DNA from: Haloarcula mannanilytica
GTDB taxonomy: Archaea > Halobacteriota > Halobacteria > Halobacteriales > Haloarculaceae
DNA: 64,000 nucleotides
Assembly: GCF_005406125.1 (NCBI RefSeq)
Contig: NZ_BIXZ01000001.1
Location: forward strand, 434,001-498,000
Direction of reading: 5' to 3'
Below are positions 1-8,829 of this stretch, piece after piece. A program made the translations under genes and the position numbers. How positions within the stretch are numbered: position 1 is the stretch's first letter; every line of letters begins with the position of its first letter. Under the pieces are notes generated by a model. It saw only the letters and a list, made by a program, of their open reading frames with translations. It ran no database searches and was not told the origin of the DNA.

Positions 1-93
1 GTCGCTGTCGGGGAAAACGTCGACGGGTTCGAACTCCTCGCCTGTGTTCGGTGCAACCGGGTCAAAGTCTGGTGGGGTTTCAGCGTCACTCAT
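1..93 (-). CDS. glpC: Anaerobic glycerol-3-phosphate dehydrogenase subunit C, N-terminal fragment
   Basis: Only the first 31 codons lie in the window; the gene continues past base 1. The visible protein starts [13 protein letters not shown] and is acidic, with no catalytic motif yet. Identity rests on position: its ATG overlaps the glpB stop by four bases, in the order glpA-glpB-glpC known from haloarchaeal and bacterial operons. GlpC is the iron-sulfur, membrane-associated subunit that passes electrons from GlpAB to the quinone pool. Its CCG and iron-sulfur motifs would lie outside the window, so the name is inferred from synteny. Confidence 0.75.
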   Translation of the reverse strand, partial: MSDAETPPDFDPVAPNTGEEFEPVDVFPDSD

Positions 94-1364
94 CGTGCCT
101 CCTGTGCGGCGCGCTGGCCCGCCGCGTAGCCTGTGGCAATCGAGATACCGCTGCCGGATTTCTCGGCGGCAAAGTCGTAGCCGCCAAGCACCGAGCCGGC
201 GGCGCGTAGGTTCTCGAACTCTCGGTCGTCGCTCGCATCGAGGGGGCGCAGATCGTCGTCGGTCGCCACGCCGTAGCGGGCGAACTCGTGATCGCCGAAC
301 AGTTCGCCCTCGAACCAGTCGTAGCGGTCCGCGGCGTGGGGAACGTGGCAGTCGAAGACGGGTTCGTACACGCCCTCGCGGTCGGATTCGACGCCCTTGC
401 CGACGAAGCCGCCGGTCGCGAGGACGTATTGGTCGGCGCTGTTGGGGATTTTTGCGCCGTTTTTCTCGATGAACACCCGCTCGATGCGGTCCTCGCCCTC
501 GAAGTCGACGACGGGGTTGCCGGTCTCGATACTCGCACCGGCCGCGTCAAGCGCCGAGAACAGGGCGTCCTCAAGCCGGAGACCGGGCAGCGACGGCGGT
601 CCCATCGGCACCTCGAACACGTCGACGCCGAGGTGGTCGCCGAGCGAGTCGCGGATAGCGCCGGGGTGGTCATCTCCTAAAATCGCCGGGAAGCCGACCC
701 GTTGTTCACCCTCAAGTAGGGGGTTTACGCGCTGGGCCAGCGCCTCGCGGGCCGGAACCATTCGCCCGCGGACCGCCACCTCGCTGTTGGTATCGAGCAG
801 TTTGGCATATCGCGTGACCTTCGCGTCCGCTCGCAGGTCACCGGGGAACCGGATTGTCTCACCCCGAACGTCGAACGGGACGCCCGTCGCGTCGAGGTGG
901 GCGGCGACGTGAGGCGCGTCGAAGTCGACCATCTCCTCGATGCCGACGAGCAGCGTGTCCCGGGTATCGCTGGCGAGGCCGGCGCTGGCCCCGGCCGGGT
1001 AGCGGGCGGTCGGCTTGATGCTTCCGCCGTGGGTCGGCAGGAGCGCGTTGGTGTCGGTGTGGTCGCCCTCGTAGGTCGGGACCGCGTCATCGAACAGCGC
1101 CATCGCTTCGCGGACCGTCCCGACACCCACTTTTCGGTAGGGGTGTTTATCGGGCAGCGACGGAATCGCCTCGTACGGGTCGGTCAACGGGCCGTCGCCG
1201 TCAGGTGTGTAGCCAAGCACGTCAACAAGGCCCGACGCCTGCCGGAGCGTGCTCTGCTTGTAGGAGACCAGTCGCACGTCGGCCCCGTCGCGGGCAGCCG
1301 AAAGCGCGCTGGTCAAGCCCGCGAGGCCGCCGCCGACGACGAGTACCTCCGACTCAATAGCCAT
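90..1364 (-). CDS. glpB: Anaerobic glycerol-3-phosphate dehydrogenase subunit B
   Basis: The 424-residue protein begins [16 protein letters not shown], a dinucleotide-binding GxGxxG fold, which places the start at 1364; a longer frame reaching 1433 has an arginine-rich prefix unlike a real N-terminus. In known GlpABC enzymes GlpB is the flavoprotein subunit of the membrane-linked complex that oxidises sn-glycerol-3-phosphate to dihydroxyacetone phosphate. A C-terminal stretch ending [16 protein letters not shown] resembles the second FAD-contacting region of such flavoproteins. It overlaps the glpA stop by 11 bases and the glpC start by 4, so the three are translationally coupled. Confidence 0.9.
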   Translation of the reverse strand: MAIESEVLVVGGGLAGLTSALSAARDGADVRLVSYKQSTLRQASGLVDVLGYTPDGDGPLTDPYEAIPSLPDKHPYRKVGVGTVREAMALFDDAVPTYEGDHTDTNALLPTHGGSIKPTARYPAGASAGLASDTRDTLLVGIEEMVDFDAPHVAAHLDATGVPFDVRGETIRFPGDLRADAKVTRYAKLLDTNSEVAVRGRMVPAREALAQRVNPLLEGEQRVGFPAILGDDHPGAIRDSLGDHLGVDVFEVPMGPPSLPGLRLEDALFSALDAAGASIETGNPVVDFEGEDRIERVFIEKNGAKIPNSADQYVLATGGFVGKGVESDREGVYEPVFDCHVPHAADRYDWFEGELFGDHEFARYGVATDDDLRPLDASDDREFENLRAAGSVLGGYDFAAEKSGSGISIATGYAAGQRAAQEAR

Positions 1365-3084
1365 CTGTCCCTCCGTCGGCGGCCACGTCCGCGCTGTCGA
1401 CGCTGCCGCCCGTCTGTCCGCGGCCCGAGTCAAAGGCCGAGAAATCGACGGGGTCGCCGTCCGCCGGGTCCTGGTCGCGGTTCTGTGTCGTTGCGTGCAG
1501 CGCGTAGTTCAGCGCGGCCTGGGAGAGTTGTTCGCCCCAGAGAGCATGGCGCTGGCCCTTCCAGCGCTCTTGGAGCAGTTCGTCCCAGGCCTCGCGGACG
1601 ACAGCCTCGTCGTACTCCGAGTGGAGTTCACTCGCCATCCGATGGGAGCAGAAACCACCCTGGCAGTTGCCCATCGACGCGCGGGTGCGGATGCGGACGG
1701 CGTTGAGGTCCGACCCGGACCCCTCGATGGCGTCGTGAATCTCGGCACGGGTGACGCCTTCGCACTCACAGACCGTCGGGTTCGGGCCGTCGGTTGTGAG
1801 CACCTCGTCAGCGCGGGAGCCGAGTCGCTCGACGCTCCGGCGGCCGATTGGCGAGCGGAGGCCGAACTCGTCCATGTAGTCCCGAAGGACCGAGAAGTCC
1901 TCGCTGCCGGGCAGGGGCACGTCGGCGGTTCGGCAGTCGGCGTCGATACCGAACTTCCCGCAGACGTGGTCGGCGATCTGCTCGCCCATCATCCGGTAGG
2001 TGGTGAACTTCCCGCCGACGATGCTGGTCATGCCGGGCAGGTCGTCGCGCTCGTCGTGGTCAAGCAGGAAGAAATCTCGCGTGATGTCCGTCGGGTCGTC
2101 GCTGCCCACGTCCGGCGGTTCATACAGCGGGCGCACGCCCCAGAACGAGCGGATGGTTCGGGCGTCTTCGAGCATCGGAATCAGCTCCGAGAGGGTGTCG
2201 ATCATCATGTCGACCTCCCACTGCTCCTCGGGATAGTCCTCGGGGTCCTCGACCTCCTCGTCGGTCGTGCCCAAAATTGCGGTCGTCTCGTGGGGCACGA
2301 CGATGTCGGCGTCGCCCTTCGGCCGACAGCGGTTGATGACAGTGTCGACCTGGCGGATGTTCATGATGGTCATGACACCCTTGGAGGGCCGGACCTCGAT
2401 GTCCAGTCCCGCCATGTCACCGATGCGACCGGCCCACGCGCCCGTCGCGTTCACGACGTAATCGGCGCGAATCTGCTCGGTTCCGCCTTCGGTCCCGTGG
2501 ACACGCTTCCCGGGACCGGAGTCGTGTTCAACCTCGATACCGACGACCTCGCCGCTCTCCACAAGCAGGTCAGTGACTTTACTATGGGTCTCGATGCGTG
2601 CGCCGTGTTCCTGTGCGCTCGCGGCGTTGGCGACCACCAGCCGGAACGGGTCGATGGCCCCGTCGGGGACGGAGATGGCCTTGTCGATGTCTTTCGCCAG
2701 GTGTGGCTCCATGGCGCGGGCCTCCTCGCCCGAAACGACCTCGGCGGGGATGCCACACTCCTCACAGCCGCTGAGCTTCTTCTGGAAGTACTCCTCTGAG
2801 TCCTCCGGTCGCTTGACGAACAGGCCGCCGGTCATCTCCACGCAGTGACTGGCGATGTCCCGCAACACGCGGTTCTCCTCGATGCACTCGGTCGCACTGG
2901 CCTGGTCCGAAACGGCGTACCGCCCGCCACTGTGGAGCAGCCCGTGCATCCGACCGGTGGTCCCGTGGGTCAGGTTCCCCTGTTCTACGAGGGTCACGTC
3001 GAGCCCGCGCATCGCGAGGTCCCGCGCGATGCCCGCCCCGGTCGAACCGCCGCCGATGACGGCGATGTGTGGTGTCGGTCCCAT
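1354..3084 (-). CDS. glpA: Anaerobic glycerol-3-phosphate dehydrogenase subunit A
   Basis: The 576-residue protein opens with an FAD-binding motif ([19 protein letters not shown], residues 6-24) followed by [16 protein letters not shown], typical of the GlpA/GlpD family. The C-terminal part has a BFD-like [2Fe-2S] cysteine set, CECEG and GNCQGGFC, seen in GlpA but not in aerobic GlpD. It is the catalytic subunit converting glycerol-3-phosphate to dihydroxyacetone phosphate. It is the first gene of the minus-strand glpABC operon and diverges from the transducer-UgpB fusion gene. Length is normal for the family. Confidence 0.95.
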   Translation of the reverse strand: MGPTPHIAVIGGGSTGAGIARDLAMRGLDVTLVEQGNLTHGTTGRMHGLLHSGGRYAVSDQASATECIEENRVLRDIASHCVEMTGGLFVKRPEDSEEYFQKKLSGCEECGIPAEVVSGEEARAMEPHLAKDIDKAISVPDGAIDPFRLVVANAASAQEHGARIETHSKVTDLLVESGEVVGIEVEHDSGPGKRVHGTEGGTEQIRADYVVNATGAWAGRIGDMAGLDIEVRPSKGVMTIMNIRQVDTVINRCRPKGDADIVVPHETTAILGTTDEEVEDPEDYPEEQWEVDMMIDTLSELIPMLEDARTIRSFWGVRPLYEPPDVGSDDPTDITRDFFLLDHDERDDLPGMTSIVGGKFTTYRMMGEQIADHVCGKFGIDADCRTADVPLPGSEDFSVLRDYMDEFGLRSPIGRRSVERLGSRADEVLTTDGPNPTVCECEGVTRAEIHDAIEGSGSDLNAVRIRTRASMGNCQGGFCSHRMASELHSEYDEAVVREAWDELLQERWKGQRHALWGEQLSQAALNYALHATTQNRDQDPADGDPVDFSAFDSGRGQTGGSVDSADVAADGGTDGY

Positions 3085-3392
3085 CTATCTTTCCGTGGGT
3101 TTGGAGCGCATACACTTCACTTTACCGTTGGCGGCTTCTAGGTAGTAAATTTTCTATGTAATCATGTAGAATACCAGAATCCACTATTGGAATTTGTGCC
3201 CACACAACACATTATGTTTCGCTGAACAGTCTGCTGGACCACTGAACCCAGAAAGACAGATTCGGCAGATACAGGCCATATTCCCTGATTACTACGGCCC
3301 ATGTAGTCATCTCCTGACGAATCTGACCACCGAGAATTTGTTACTACTAACCTCAAGTCGACAGTAACTATTATGTATTTTGATAGTTGATT
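3085..3392. other. Divergent intergenic region, glpA and transducer
   Basis: About 350 bases separate the divergent glpA (minus) and transducer (plus) genes. The region is richer in A and T than its surroundings. AT-rich boxes that could be TATA elements are near 3143-3153 (minus strand) and 3365-3380 (plus strand). No conserved reading frame was recognised in 3085-3392. It probably holds the control elements for both glycerol operons, but no regulator site could be named. Confidence 0.5.
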
Positions 3393-3437
3393 ATGGCCGA
3401 AGCACGTTGGCGGTTCGGCCAACGGGAGCGACAATGA
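3393..3437 (+). promoter_or_regulatory. Possible 14-codon leader ORF overlapping the transducer start
   Basis: ATG at 3393 opens a frame encoding MAEARWRFGQRERQ and ends at TGA 3435-3437. This stop overlaps the downstream ATG (3434-3436) in the ATGA arrangement common for translational coupling. The product is basic, unlike haloarchaeal proteins in general, so it would act as a leader rather than as a functional protein. An AT-rich box sits about 25-30 bases upstream, so a leaderless transcript could begin at this ATG. Translation is unproven. Confidence 0.35.
3395..3424 (+). promoter_or_regulatory. Two mutually exclusive hairpins in the leader
   Basis: GGCCGAA (3395-3401) can pair with TTCGGCC (3414-3420), and CGTTGGC (3405-3411) can pair with GCCAACG (3418-3424). 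The second arms share bases 3418-3420 and the pairs interlock, so both cannot form as simple stems at once. The structure lies inside the short leader ORF and just ahead of the GGGAG and ATG of the transducer gene. Ribosome movement over the leader could choose between them. This is an inference from base pairing alone. Confidence 0.4.
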
Positions 3438-5974
3438 GTAAATGGAACCCATTTGATTCGGAAGACGACCGGTCTGACGTGGGACAGACCGACGGCGGTC
3501 GAAACGAGTCGGAGCAGACACCGCCGACGGGAGACGCCCAGTCGGAAGAACCGGAAATCCAGGCGAATCGGACAGCGCGAGACGCCGAACAGGCGGAGCT
3601 AGAAGCCCGCTGCCAGCAACTGGCGGCAGAACTCGAACAGGAGCGGGCGGACCGCCGCGCGCTCGAAACCGCCGTCGACGAACTCACCGAAGTCGTCAGC
3701 GCGAACGCCAGCGGCGATCTCACAGCGAAACCGGAGCAACCGCCGACTGAGGCCGCCGAACCGCTGTACGACGCATACGACGGATTGCTCCGAGAGTGGA
3801 CCGACACCGTCGACCGGATGGCGTCGTTCAGCGAGCAAGTGACCGCCGCGACCGAACAGGTCGACACACGCCTCGATTCAGTCAAATCCGCCAGCCGGGC
3901 AGTCAGTGGCGCTGTGGGTGAGATTTCGACGGGCTCGGACGAGCAGCGCGACCAGATACAGTCCATTTCCGACGAGATGCGGGACCTTTCGGCAACCATT
4001 GAAGAGATAGCGAGTGCCGCCGACGAGGTCGCGGATACCTCACGGGAAGCCAACGCCCGGGGCGCGTCCGCACAGGAGTCAGCGGCGGCGGCGATGACGA
4101 CTCTCGAAGGGCTGACCGACAGCGCCGAGGCGACCGTCGACAAGGTCGAGCAATTGAACGACGTGCTTGCCGACATCGAGGAGATTGCGGGGTTCATCAC
4201 CGATGTCGCGGACCAGACGAACATGCTGGCGCTGAACGCCAACATCGAAGCCGCTCGGGCGGGCGAGTCCGGCGACGGGTTCGCTGTCGTCGCTGAGGAG
4301 GTCAAAGCCCTCGCAAACGAGACGAAGGAGGCCACTGACGAAATCGAGGCCTCCATCCAGGACGTTCACGACCAGGCCGACGCGACGGTCGAGGAGATGT
4401 ACGACACCAGAGAGAGCGTCGCGGAAACCCGCTCGTCGGTCGCCAGTGCGCTCGATGAGCTGGATGCCGTCGTCTCGATGGTCGAGGACGTGGACGCAAG
4501 CGTTCAGGAAATCGACGAGGCGACGGATACGCAGGCCGAATCCACACAAGAGGTCGTGTCGATGGTTGACGACGTTAAGGAGATAAGCGCTCGGACAGCC
4601 GAGGAAGCGGCCGTCGCCGCTGATGCCGCAGCGGACCAGACGACGGAACTCGCGGAGGTGTCGACGCGGGTCTCGACGCTGACCGAGCGGGCCGAATCGC
4701 TCGATGCGTCCCTGGACGCCTTCGAACTCGTGACCGGCGCGTCGGCGGCTGGCAAGAACGAAACCGTCGTCGAATTCTGGCACGCGATGGGCGGCGAGAA
4801 GGCACTGCTGCTGGAAGAACTCGTCCGTGAGTTCGAGGCACAGACTGACGGTATCAGCCTCGCCTTGCGGTCAAAAGGGAGCTACCGCGGGACCCTCGAC
4901 GCGACGCTAAAGGCGGCCGAAAACGGCGACCCACCCGCCATCGCGCAGATATTCGAGATCGGGACCACGCGTGCGCGTGACAGTGGTCAGTTTAGACCCG
5001 TCGAGGAGCTTCTCCCGGGAGCGCACATCGACTCGCTGCTCGACCCGGTGACCAACTACTACCGCTTCGACGGGACGCTTCACTCGCTCCCGTTCAACGC
5101 GTCGAACCCGGTATTGGCCTACAACCGCGATGCGTTCCGGCAGGCGGGGCTTGACCCCGACTCGCCCCCGGAAACGCTTGCTTCGGTCCGGAGCGTAGCC
5201 GAACGGCTCGTAGACAGTGGTGTCGTAGATGTCGGAATCACGTTCGCGAACTACTCGTGGTTCGTCGAGCAGTGGTTCGCCGAGGCCGACCAACCCCTCG
5301 TGGACCAGCACAACGGACGGGCTGGGTCGCCCACGGAGAGCTACCTTGACGGTCCGCTTGCCCGAGACGTGTTCGAGTGGTGGCAGGGCCTCGAAGCGGA
5401 TGGGCTGTACCATGACCCGGGCATCGAGGCCAGAGGCGCGGCTCGGACCCATTTCTTCGAGGGAGACTCCGCGATGTTGATCGACTCTACCTCCTCTCTG
5501 AACAGCATCGAAAGCGGTGCCGATTTCGACGTAGGAACCGGTCGATTTCCGGTTCTCGACGACCGGACCGGCGTCCTCGTCGGCGGCGCGTCTCTCTGGG
5601 TGGGTGATGCGGTTTCCGAGGTCGTCCACGACGCCGTCGCCGAGTTCCTCACCTGGCTGACCGAACCGGGCCAACAGCGCCGATGGCACCGGGAAACCGG
5701 GTATTTCCCGGTCCACGAGGAGGCGATTCCGCAACTCCGGTCGGCGAACTGGTTCGAACAGAATCCGCAGTACCGGACGGCATTCGACCAACTTATGCAG
5801 ACGCGCGACACCACGGCGACACGTGGCGCACAGATTGGGCCGTTTGATACGGTTCGGACGGTTATCGAGGACGCCATCGACAGTATGGACGGCGTGGATT
5901 CGGTCCCGTCTGCGCTTGACCGACTCGATACGCAGGTCGGAAAACAGCTCGAACGGTACGAATCCGGGCAGTAA
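3434..5974 (+). CDS. Soluble chemotaxis transducer fused to a UgpB-like glycerol-3-phosphate-binding domain
   Basis: The 846-residue protein starts MSKWNPFDSE and has no signal peptide, twin arginine or membrane span, so it should be cytoplasmic. Residues 1-90 are acidic and coiled; a HAMP-like stretch (ANASGDLT) follows. Residues about 110-430 are a methyl-accepting signalling domain with the tip DQTNMLALNANIEAARAGE. From about 440 to the end it is a solute-binding protein closely like bacterial UgpB: FWHAMGGEKALLLEE, PPAIAQIFEIGTT, WFVEQWFAEA, VGGASLWV and WHRETGYFPV all have UgpB counterparts. Domain order is reversed relative to normal transducers (sensor at the C-terminus). It lies between glpABC and glpK. 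It may sense internal glycerol-3-phosphate; the ligand is inferred. A start at 3380 is possible but less likely. Confidence 0.9.
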   Translation: MSKWNPFDSEDDRSDVGQTDGGRNESEQTPPTGDAQSEEPEIQANRTARDAEQAELEARCQQLAAELEQERADRRALETAVDELTEVVSANASGDLTAKPEQPPTEAAEPLYDAYDGLLREWTDTVDRMASFSEQVTAATEQVDTRLDSVKSASRAVSGAVGEISTGSDEQRDQIQSISDEMRDLSATIEEIASAADEVADTSREANARGASAQESAAAAMTTLEGLTDSAEATVDKVEQLNDVLADIEEIAGFITDVADQTNMLALNANIEAARAGESGDGFAVVAEEVKALANETKEATDEIEASIQDVHDQADATVEEMYDTRESVAETRSSVASALDELDAVVSMVEDVDASVQEIDEATDTQAESTQEVVSMVDDVKEISARTAEEAAVAADAAADQTTELAEVSTRVSTLTERAESLDASLDAFELVTGASAAGKNETVVEFWHAMGGEKALLLEELVREFEAQTDGISLALRSKGSYRGTLDATLKAAENGDPPAIAQIFEIGTTRARDSGQFRPVEELLPGAHIDSLLDPVTNYYRFDGTLHSLPFNASNPVLAYNRDAFRQAGLDPDSPPETLASVRSVAERLVDSGVVDVGITFANYSWFVEQWFAEADQPLVDQHNGRAGSPTESYLDGPLARDVFEWWQGLEADGLYHDPGIEARGAARTHFFEGDSAMLIDSTSSLNSIESGADFDVGTGRFPVLDDRTGVLVGGASLWVGDAVSEVVHDAVAEFLTWLTEPGQQRRWHRETGYFPVHEEAIPQLRSANWFEQNPQYRTAFDQLMQTRDTTATRGAQIGPFDTVRTVIEDAIDSMDGVDSVPSALDRLDTQVGKQLERYESGQ

Positions 5975-5986
5975 CGGCGGTCTACC

Positions 5987-5996
5987 CCTTTCTTTA
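5987..5996 (+). terminator. Pyrimidine/T-rich archaeal terminator candidate
   Basis: A T-rich run, CCCTTTCTTT, lies a dozen bases after the transducer stop codon, as is usual for archaeal termination without a required hairpin. It separates the transducer from glpK, which has its own promoter-like region. Confidence 0.35.
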
Positions 5997-6058
5997 CTAT
6001 CTAAACATCACCATTAGTAATCTTTATAATGGTTCAATATGTTGTTTACTGTCAAGGT

Positions 6059-6082
6059 GGTAGCTTTCATAAATAAGCTACC
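6059..6082 (+). promoter_or_regulatory. Perfect inverted repeat over the glpK TATA box
   Basis: GGTAGCTT (6059-6066) and AAGCTACC (6075-6082) form a perfect 8-base inverted repeat around TCATAAAT, which reads as a TATA element about 33 bases ahead of the glpK ATG. A protein bound here would block TBP, so this is a good repressor operator candidate for glycerol-responsive control. The regulator is not identifiable from the window. Confidence 0.55.
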
Positions 6083-6103
6083 TCCACCACGGAGAACACA
6101 ACA

Positions 6104-7636
6104 ATGGCAGACACATACGTTGGCGCAATCGATCAGGGAACGACCGGGACTCGCTTCATGGTATTCGACCACAGCGGTCAGGTCGTTGCGAACGCCTACG
6201 AGAAACACGAACAGATCTATCCGGAGCCCGGCTGGGTCGAACACGACCCCGTCGAAATCTGGGAGAACACGCAGGAAGTCGTCACGCAGGGGTTGGCTGA
6301 CGCGGGTGTCGGTGCCGAACAGCTGGAGGCGCTTGGCATCACGAACCAGCGCGAGACGACGATCGTCTGGGACAAGGAGACCGGCAAGCCGGTCCACAAC
6401 GCGCTGGTCTGGCAGGATCGACGGACCACCGACCGCGTCGAGGAGATCCAGGAGGAGGACAAAGTCGAGTGGATCCGCGGCAAAACCGGGCTGGAATGTG
6501 ACGCCTACTTCTCAGCGACCAAGACCGAGTGGATCCTCGACAACGCCGAACCGCTGAAGATGCAGAGCTCCCGCGGGGCCGACCTCCGCGACCGTGCCGA
6601 GGACGGCGAGCTCCTGATGGGCACCATCGACGCGTGGCTCATCTACAAGCTCACCGGCAACCACATCACGGACGTGTCGAACGCATCGCGGACGATGCTG
6701 TACAACATCCACGATATGGAGTGGGATGACGAACTCCTCGACGAGTTCGGCGTGCCGAAGTCCATGGTTCCCGAAGTTCGACCGTCCTCCGACGAGAGCC
6801 TGTACGGCCACACCGACGGCGACGGCTTCCTCGGCGAGGAAGTGCCAGTTGCGGGCGCGCTGGGTGACCAGCAGGCCGCGCTGTTCGGCCAGACCTGCTT
6901 CGATAAGGGCGACGCGAAAAACACCTACGGCACCGGCGCGTTCTACCTGATGAACACCGGGTCCGAAGCAGTCGCCTCCGACAACGGCCTGCTTACGACC
7001 GTCGGCTTCCAGATGTCCGGCGAGCCCGTCCAGTACGCGCTGGAAGGCTCTATCTTCATCGCCGGCGCGGCCATCGAATGGCTCGAAGATGTCGACCTCA
7101 TCAACAACGCCGCTCAGACGGCAGAACTGGCTCGCTCCGTGGAGTCCACGGACGGCGTCTACATGGTGCCGGCCTTCACGGGTCTCGGTGCCCCGCACTG
7201 GGACGGCCGCGCACGCGGGACGATTGTGGGAATGACTCGCGGGACCCGGAAAGAGCACATTGTGCGTGCCACCCTGGAATCCATTGCGTACCAGACCCGT
7301 GACCTCGCGGAAGCGATGGAAGAGGACTCCGGTGTCGAGATGACGACGCTGCGAGTCGACGGCGGTGCGGTCAAGAACAACTTCCTCTGTCAACTCCAAT
7401 CTGACATCATCCAGACGGACATCGCCCGCCCACAGGTCGACGAGACCACCGCGCTCGGGAGCGCCTACGCCGCTGGCCTCGCCGTCGGGTACTGGGATAC
7501 CGTCGACGAACTCCGGGACAACTGGCAGGTCGACGAGGAATTCTCGCCGGAGATGGACGCCGGGAAGGCCGACAAGATGTACTCCCGCTGGGACGACGCC
7601 GTCGACCGGTCCCGCGACTGGGCACAGGAGGAGTAA
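6104..7636 (+). CDS. glpK: Glycerol kinase
   Basis: The 510-residue FGGY-family kinase begins MADTYVGAIDQGTTGTRFMVFD, the phosphate-loop region of glycerol kinases. GITNQRETT and WQDRRT (substrate-binding region), GALGDQQAALFGQ and a C-terminal LRVDGGAVKNNFL are all family signatures. It phosphorylates glycerol to sn-glycerol-3-phosphate, the substrate of GlpABC and the inferred ligand of the upstream transducer. Length equals the family norm. It ends three bases before the next gene, a membrane protein, forming a two-gene unit known in other haloarchaea. Confidence 0.97.
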   Translation: MADTYVGAIDQGTTGTRFMVFDHSGQVVANAYEKHEQIYPEPGWVEHDPVEIWENTQEVVTQGLADAGVGAEQLEALGITNQRETTIVWDKETGKPVHNALVWQDRRTTDRVEEIQEEDKVEWIRGKTGLECDAYFSATKTEWILDNAEPLKMQSSRGADLRDRAEDGELLMGTIDAWLIYKLTGNHITDVSNASRTMLYNIHDMEWDDELLDEFGVPKSMVPEVRPSSDESLYGHTDGDGFLGEEVPVAGALGDQQAALFGQTCFDKGDAKNTYGTGAFYLMNTGSEAVASDNGLLTTVGFQMSGEPVQYALEGSIFIAGAAIEWLEDVDLINNAAQTAELARSVESTDGVYMVPAFTGLGAPHWDGRARGTIVGMTRGTRKEHIVRATLESIAYQTRDLAEAMEEDSGVEMTTLRVDGGAVKNNFLCQLQSDIIQTDIARPQVDETTALGSAYAAGLAVGYWDTVDELRDNWQVDEEFSPEMDAGKADKMYSRWDDAVDRSRDWAQEE

Positions 7637-7639
7637 CCC

Positions 7640-8764
7640 ATGATAGACAGTCTGCTCCTACAGATTCCGGTCTTTGGGATGAACGTCCCGGACCTCCTGC
7701 TGTTGATAATCGCCGCCTTCGCTGGCGGTGCGTTCGGCGCGGCACTCGGTGCGCTCCCGGCGTTCTGTTTCACCGGCTTCATGGTTATCGCCGGCCAAGC
7801 CGTGGCGATTCTCCGCGGGAGCCTCGCCGGCCAGCTCGGTGAACTCAGCTCCGGCGCGCTCGCGACCGGCGTGACCGGCGCAATCGCGTTCGGTCCAGTC
7901 TTCGGCCCGCACGTCTCCTTCGCCGGCGGTGCCGCGGCGGCCGCCTACGCCGCCAAGAGCGACGGGATGTACGAGCCCGACGACGGCGACTACCACCCAG
8001 CAAAGGACATCGCCTACGCGCTGGGTACGCGCCCGGACATCCTCGCAGTCGGTGGGCTGTTCGGTATCTTCGGGATGGTCGTCCGCCAGGTTTCCGGCGG
8101 GCTCGCGCTCCCGTGGGACCCGATTGCGATGGGCGTCGTCCTGTCGGCTGTCGCCCACCGTATCGCGTTCGGCTACCCCCTTATCGGCGCTGGCAGCCGG
8201 AACATCCTCGACATGTCGCCGTTCGAGAGCGGGGAAAAACGCGTCGCCACGGACGGCGGCAGTGAGACGGCGACCGACGGCGGCACTGTCGAGTCGTACC
8301 GCCTGGCCGTCGAGCCGTGGCTCCCTCACCAGTACAAGTGGACGAACGTCGCGATGATCGGCCTCGTCGCCGGCCTGCTCGGCGGCTGGATCGCCATCCA
8401 GACCGGCAGCGCCTTCCTCGGCTTCGGCATCTCCGCCGCGAGCCTGACGTTCCTGAACCTCGGCGTCGAGAAGATTCCGGTGACCCACCACATGACCCTG
8501 CCCGCGAGCACGGCCGCGCTGGCAGTGTTCGGTGGCACGCCCGAAACCGGATCGATGGCAGCCGTCATCGCCCTCATCGTCGCCGGCGTGTTCGGTGCCT
8601 ACGGTGCCCTCGCCGGTGAGGTCATCCAGCGCGTCTTCTACGCGCACTCGGACACGCACTTCGACCCGCCCGCGGCGGCTATCGTCGTCGGAACGTTTAC
8701 TATCGCAATTCTGGCAATCGCGGGCGTCTTCGGCAGCGCCTCTTGGGTCCCGCTCCCGGTGTGA
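7640..8764 (+). CDS. Polytopic membrane protein linked to glpK, putative glycerol facilitator
   Basis: The 374-residue protein has many hydrophobic, glycine- and alanine-rich spans (for example LLLLIIAAFAGGAFGAALGA near the N-terminus) and a charged loop around residues 190-220 rich in G, D and T. It has no NPA boxes, so it is not an aquaporin/GlpF-type channel. Its start lies three bases after glpK, and a homologous pair in Haloferax has been described as glpK with a putative glycerol facilitator. Role in glycerol entry is inferred from this linkage only; transport of another polyol or phosphate ester is possible. Confidence 0.8.
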   Translation: MIDSLLLQIPVFGMNVPDLLLLIIAAFAGGAFGAALGALPAFCFTGFMVIAGQAVAILRGSLAGQLGELSSGALATGVTGAIAFGPVFGPHVSFAGGAAAAAYAAKSDGMYEPDDGDYHPAKDIAYALGTRPDILAVGGLFGIFGMVVRQVSGGLALPWDPIAMGVVLSAVAHRIAFGYPLIGAGSRNILDMSPFESGEKRVATDGGSETATDGGTVESYRLAVEPWLPHQYKWTNVAMIGLVAGLLGGWIAIQTGSAFLGFGISAASLTFLNLGVEKIPVTHHMTLPASTAALAVFGGTPETGSMAAVIALIVAGVFGAYGALAGEVIQRVFYAHSDTHFDPPAAAIVVGTFTIAILAIAGVFGSASWVPLPV

Positions 8765-8829
8765 GATCCACTCCAAAACGATACCTCTATATTTCCGATT
8801 CCAAACGCTAACACATATCTCTCTAAACG

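Noticed and set aside
3154-3169. CTATGTAATCATGTAG as a glp operator palindrome.
   Set aside because: Only ten of sixteen positions match in the reverse complement and it does not align with a clear TATA box.
7640-8764. GlpF-type aquaporin assignment.
   Set aside because: No NPA boxes or aquaporin repeat; only the linkage to glpK supports a glycerol role.
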